Source: Alloprevotella tannerae (GTDB taxonomy: Bacteria > Bacteroidota > Bacteroidia > Bacteroidales > Bacteroidaceae). From it: DNA of 18,470 bases. How positions within the stretch are numbered: position 1 is the first letter of the stretch; every line of letters begins with the position of its first letter. The DNA is taken from contig JABZGO010000012.1 of assembly GCA_015259305.1 (NCBI GenBank), positions 1 through 18,470 of the forward strand, given 5' to 3'. This document shows positions 15,524 through 18,470 of the stretch, piece after piece. The notes below the pieces were generated by a model. It made no database searches and was not told the origin of the DNA. It saw only the letters and a list, made by a program, of their open reading frames with translations. Both the position numbers and the translations under genes were made by a program.

Positions 15524-15531
15524 ATAAAGGA

Positions 15532-16818
15532 ATGGAGCACAAAGCGCAGCACTCTCAGACGAAGACTTTCGCCGCCCGCTTGAGGAGTATTTTCTCCTTC
15601 GGCAAGCGACGACGTGCGAAAGTTGCAAAGTCTGACGCTGCCCCTACGGATGCAAAGCCGGCACGGCGTGCCAACCGATTGCCGCAACCTTTGCACCGAT
15701 TGCTGCAAAACCTTTCCGACCATCCACTGCTTACTCGGTTGGATCGTTACATCATTTATAAGTTTCTCAGCACGTATATCTTCTTGATTGGCATTATCAT
15801 TTCGATTGCCATCATCTTTGATTACAACGAGAAGATTGATAAATTTGAGAAGGCCCACGTATCTTGGACAAAGATAGCGTTTGATTATTACCTCAACTTC
15901 ATACCTTATTTTTCCAACCTCTTTAGTCCGCTTTTCGTCTTCATTGCCGTCATCTTCTTTACCTCGAAGTTGGCCGACAATTCTGAAATAATTGCGATGA
16001 AATCTACGGGCATGAGTTTCCGCAGGCTCTTGCGCCCTTATATGATCTCTGCCGCCATTATCGCGCTGACAAGTTTCGGACTCGGCGCCTACGTCATTCC
16101 GAAAGGCAACGTTGCCCGCGTTAATTTCGAGAACCGTTACATCAAGAAGTTGAATGCTCCCACGTCCGTCGAAAACGTACAAATGCAAGTCGACACCGGC
16201 GTTGTCGTCTACATATCTCGCTTTGACAACGAAACAAAGAGCGGTTATGGCTTCTCACTTGATAAGTTTTACGGCAAAAAGCTTGTTGACCACCTCACAG
16301 CGCAGTCTATTCAATACGACACATTGGCCGGCAAGAAAAACCAATGGACTTTGCGCCAAGTGCAACAAAGAAAAATGCGCGGCTTGCGTGAGCGAATAAG
16401 TTATGCCGACAAGGTTGACACTATTATTATGATGGAACCGCAAGACTTCTTCTACGTTCGCAACCAGCAAGAGACGATGACCGTGCCCGAACTGCGGCAA
16501 TTCATCGACAAACAACAAATGCGCGGTGCAGCCGGCGTCAGCCTTTTTGAAGTAGAATACCACAAACGCTTTGCGATGCCCTTTGCCGCTTTCATCCTGA
16601 CGTTGATTGGCGTTTCTTTGTCTTCTCAGAAACGCAAAAACGGTATGGGTACGTCCATCGGTGTCGGTATAGCGCTAAGTTTCTCTTATATTTTATTTCA
16701 AACGATCAGTTCAAGTTTTGCGGTCAATGCCAATTGGTCGCCCATGTTAAGCGTTTGGATACCCAATTTACTTTTTGTGCTTATTGCCTTCGGTCTATAT
16801 AAGCGCACCCCGCAATAA
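15532..16818 (+). CDS. LptF/LptG-family lipopolysaccharide export permease
   Basis: 428 residues. Inner-membrane part of the Lpt machine that pulls lipopolysaccharide out of the membrane towards LptC and LptA. The family domain starts at LDRYIIYKFLSTYIFLIGII (near residue 70), followed by helices near FSPLFVFIAVIFF and ISAAIIALTSFGLGAYVIP, a periplasmic beta domain (residues about 190-335), and three C-terminal helices (FAMPFAAFILTLIGVSL; ALSFSYILFQTIS; SVWIPNLLFVLIAFGLY). The ATG at 15532 is 8 bases after the tgt stop; aagga abuts it with no spacing. Odd: about 69 basic, Ala/Pro-rich residues precede the usual start of the family, with no other ATG between; a TTG at 15739 would give the normal length. 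LptF versus LptG cannot be decided. Confidence 0.9.
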   Translation: MEHKAQHSQTKTFAARLRSIFSFGKRRRAKVAKSDAAPTDAKPARRANRLPQPLHRLLQNLSDHPLLTRLDRYIIYKFLSTYIFLIGIIISIAIIFDYNEKIDKFEKAHVSWTKIAFDYYLNFIPYFSNLFSPLFVFIAVIFFTSKLADNSEIIAMKSTGMSFRRLLRPYMISAAIIALTSFGLGAYVIPKGNVARVNFENRYIKKLNAPTSVENVQMQVDTGVVVYISRFDNETKSGYGFSLDKFYGKKLVDHLTAQSIQYDTLAGKKNQWTLRQVQQRKMRGLRERISYADKVDTIIMMEPQDFFYVRNQQETMTVPELRQFIDKQQMRGAAGVSLFEVEYHKRFAMPFAAFILTLIGVSLSSQKRKNGMGTSIGVGIALSFSYILFQTISSSFAVNANWSPMLSVWIPNLLFVLIAFGLYKRTPQ

Positions 16819-16848
16819 CAGTTCACCTTAATAGAGACAGATTAAAAC

Positions 16849-18303
16849 ATGATACAGGAAGAACCTATTTTTTTTGAAGATTTAGCGCTCAGCGACGATG
16901 TGCTGGACGCACTCTACGATATGCGCTTTGAGAAGTGTACACCTGTGCAAGCTCGCTGTATACCTCCGATCTTGGAGGGCCGAGATGTCATCGGCATAGC
17001 TCAAACCGGCACGGGTAAAACCGCTGCTTACCTCTTACCCTTGCTCACGCTTCTGAAGCAAGAATCGCATCCTACAGACGCCGTCAACTGTTTGGTGATG
17101 GCGCCCACGCGCGAATTGGCGCAGCAGATTGATCAAGCCTTGCAAGGCTTTGGTTATTATGTGGATGTCAACGGAGTAGCCGTTTACGGCGGCAATGATG
17201 GCGTGCGCTACGAGCAAGAACGCAAGAGTTTGAAGCGCGGCGCCGACATCGTAATTGCTACGCCCGGCCGCCTGTTAACCCATTTGGACCTCGGCACTTT
17301 TGATTTGAGTCGTACGACCCATTTAGTGCTTGATGAGGCGGATCGTATGCTGGATATGGGTTTCTCAGACGACATTCTGAAAATCGTAAAACACCTGCCC
17401 GAGCAGCGGCAAACGATTCTCTTCTCCGCAACGATGCCCGCCAAGATTCGCGAATTGGCTCACAAGATTATGCATAATCCGGAGGAAGTCTCCATTGCCA
17501 TATCCAAACCGGCCGAAAACATCCGGCAAAGTCTTTTTATTTGCAAGGAAAACGACAAGACGGCGATTATCAAGCACCTCTTTGCCGACCAAAAGCCCGA
17601 GCGCGTGATCATCTTCTGCGGGAGTAAGCAGAAAGTAAAAGAGCTTAACATCACGCTAAAGCGCAAAGGCTACAACGTAGAAGCCATGCACTCCGATCTG
17701 GAGCAGAAGCAGCGCGACGAAGTGATGCTTGGCTTCAAAGCCGGACGCATTGACATCTTGGTGGCTACGGATATTGTGGCCCGCGGTATTGATATTGACG
17801 ACATAACTTTGGTAATCAACTACGACGTGCCGCGAGATGCGGAAGATTACGTGCATCGCATCGGTCGAACGGCTCGCGCCGGACGCAACGGCCGTGCAGT
17901 GACGCTCGTCGGGGAAAAGGATCGCTACGCTTTGCGCAATATAGAGCAACTTTTAGGCAAGGAATTGCCGCGCGAAGCGCTACCCGAGGGACTTACGCCG
18001 CCTGAAAAGTCAACGGCAACTTCAGGAGAGCGGCGCGGAAATGCGCATCGTCGTTCGGCATCGGGTAAACAGCGGGAGCAGCACGACCATAAACGACGCG
18101 ACAAGCGTAAGCCTGCCGGGGAAAAACACAATGATGGCGAAGGGCAAACGCAAAAGCCGGCTTCCGCCCAAGGCGAACGGCCGACAGAACAAACTAACAA
18201 GCGCCGCCGCCGTCCTAATAGGTCGCGTCCGCGTCCGAAGGCGAAAGAAGAGGCGCCCAAGCGAGTGACGCCGCCGCCCATTCCGCCCCTACCAAAGCCG
18301 TAA
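16849..18303 (+). CDS. RhlE-like DEAD-box RNA helicase
   Basis: 484 residues. Unwinds RNA duplexes with ATP; in related bacteria such enzymes help ribosome assembly and RNA turnover. Motifs in order: Q motif (FEDLALSDDVLDAL and TPVQARCIPP), motif I AQTGTGKT (51-58), PTRELAQQ, TPGR, DEAD (162-165), SAT, then the second RecA domain with IIFCGSK, VATDIVARGIDI and HRIGRTARAG. From about residue 385 the tail is disordered, basic and Pro-rich (RRRRPNRSRPRPK, VTPPPIPPLPKP), expected to bind RNA loosely. 30 bases after lptF/G, same strand; last gene of the cluster, ended by the terminator at 18364-18412. Its paralogue name (rhlE, cshA, deaD) cannot be fixed. Confidence 0.95.
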   Translation: MIQEEPIFFEDLALSDDVLDALYDMRFEKCTPVQARCIPPILEGRDVIGIAQTGTGKTAAYLLPLLTLLKQESHPTDAVNCLVMAPTRELAQQIDQALQGFGYYVDVNGVAVYGGNDGVRYEQERKSLKRGADIVIATPGRLLTHLDLGTFDLSRTTHLVLDEADRMLDMGFSDDILKIVKHLPEQRQTILFSATMPAKIRELAHKIMHNPEEVSIAISKPAENIRQSLFICKENDKTAIIKHLFADQKPERVIIFCGSKQKVKELNITLKRKGYNVEAMHSDLEQKQRDEVMLGFKAGRIDILVATDIVARGIDIDDITLVINYDVPRDAEDYVHRIGRTARAGRNGRAVTLVGEKDRYALRNIEQLLGKELPREALPEGLTPPEKSTATSGERRGNAHRRSASGKQREQHDHKRRDKRKPAGEKHNDGEGQTQKPASAQGERPTEQTNKRRRRPNRSRPRPKAKEEAPKRVTPPPIPPLPKP

Positions 18304-18363
18304 ACTTTTTGGCTTTGTCGGCTATTTGCGCATTGCGAACAGCGATGCATATTCACCAACCAT

Positions 18364-18412
18364 AAGCCCTTGTAGCAGAGAACGCTCGCTACAAGGGTTT
18401 TTCTTCTTTTTT
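18364..18412 (+). terminator. Terminator of the lon operon
   Basis: cccttgtagc (18367-18376) pairs with gctacaaggg (18388-18397), 10 perfect pairs, 11-base loop; flanking aag/ttt can add weak pairs. A long T-rich run (18398-18412) follows. Strong rho-independent terminator about 65 bases after the helicase stop. Confidence 0.9.
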
Positions 18413-18470
18413 GATCAACCTTGTGCTTACCTGCGGTTGCCAACGGCTGAAATGCGTTATCGGATGAGGC

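Noticed and set aside
15481..15531. TTG at 15481 as start of the LptF/G gene
   Set aside because: It lies inside tgt and would add 17 residues to an already extended N-terminus; the ATG at 15532 follows the tgt stop.
1..18470. Transposase, integrase, tRNA, rRNA or plasmid/phage origin
   Set aside because: I looked for characteristic motifs and cloverleaf-type structures on both strands and saw none; an automated tRNA scan would be needed to be sure.

Overview
The window looks like a chromosomal segment of a Bacteroidales bacterium, most likely from or near the Prevotellaceae/Porphyromonadaceae. Four things point there. Several genes are preceded by the Bacteroidota sigma-factor promoter (TTG, 19-20 bases, TAnnTTTG). 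The gene order lon-tgt-lptG-DEAD helicase is one I recall from that order. There is a DUF6078-type protein. A secreted protein ends in the GIYNLTG...PAGIYIVDG pattern typical of these bacteria. The genus cannot be fixed from sequence alone.

Layout. (1) Bases 1-3468, plus strand: the 3' part of an arabinose-5-phosphate isomerase (kdsD/kpsF), an exported two-HKD phospholipase D/cardiolipin synthase-like protein, and a family-3 membrane acyltransferase, closed by a terminator near 3581-3625. (2) Bases 3626-3872 hold no convincing gene but contain a striking array of short dyads repeated every 21 bases. (3) Bases 3873-8301, minus strand: panC-panD (pantothenate pathway, overlapping genes), a YycJ-like metallo-beta-lactamase-fold hydrolase coupled to a small Cys-rich membrane protein, an M23/LysM cell-wall endopeptidase, and a TrmN6-like tRNA methyltransferase. 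(4) Bases 8302-11919 are an accessory-looking block: two small membrane proteins of unknown function (plus), a DUF6078-like Cys-rich protein (minus), and a secreted beta-helix-like protein with a type IX-like C-terminus (minus). They are separated by unusually large, structured intergenic stretches. (5) Bases 11920-18303, plus strand: lon, tgt, lptF/G-type permease and a DEAD-box helicase, tightly packed as an operon from a good promoter at 11713-11743 to a strong terminator at 18364-18412.

How the genes work together. Much of the core content serves the envelope: Kdo precursor synthesis (KdsD), phospholipid or envelope modification (PLD-like, acyltransferase 3), peptidoglycan cutting (M23) and lipopolysaccharide export (LptF/G). 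The rest is housekeeping: coenzyme A precursor supply (PanC/PanD), tRNA modification (TrmN6, Tgt), protein quality control (Lon) and RNA remodelling (DEAD box).

I did not find a clear-cut new defence or mobile system. The best candidates for novelty are the 21-base-phased dyad array at 3675-3763, the accessory block between trmN6 and lon with its unknown membrane proteins and large hairpins, and the YycJ-coupled Cys-rich membrane protein. No transposase, integrase, CRISPR array, tRNA or rRNA was seen.
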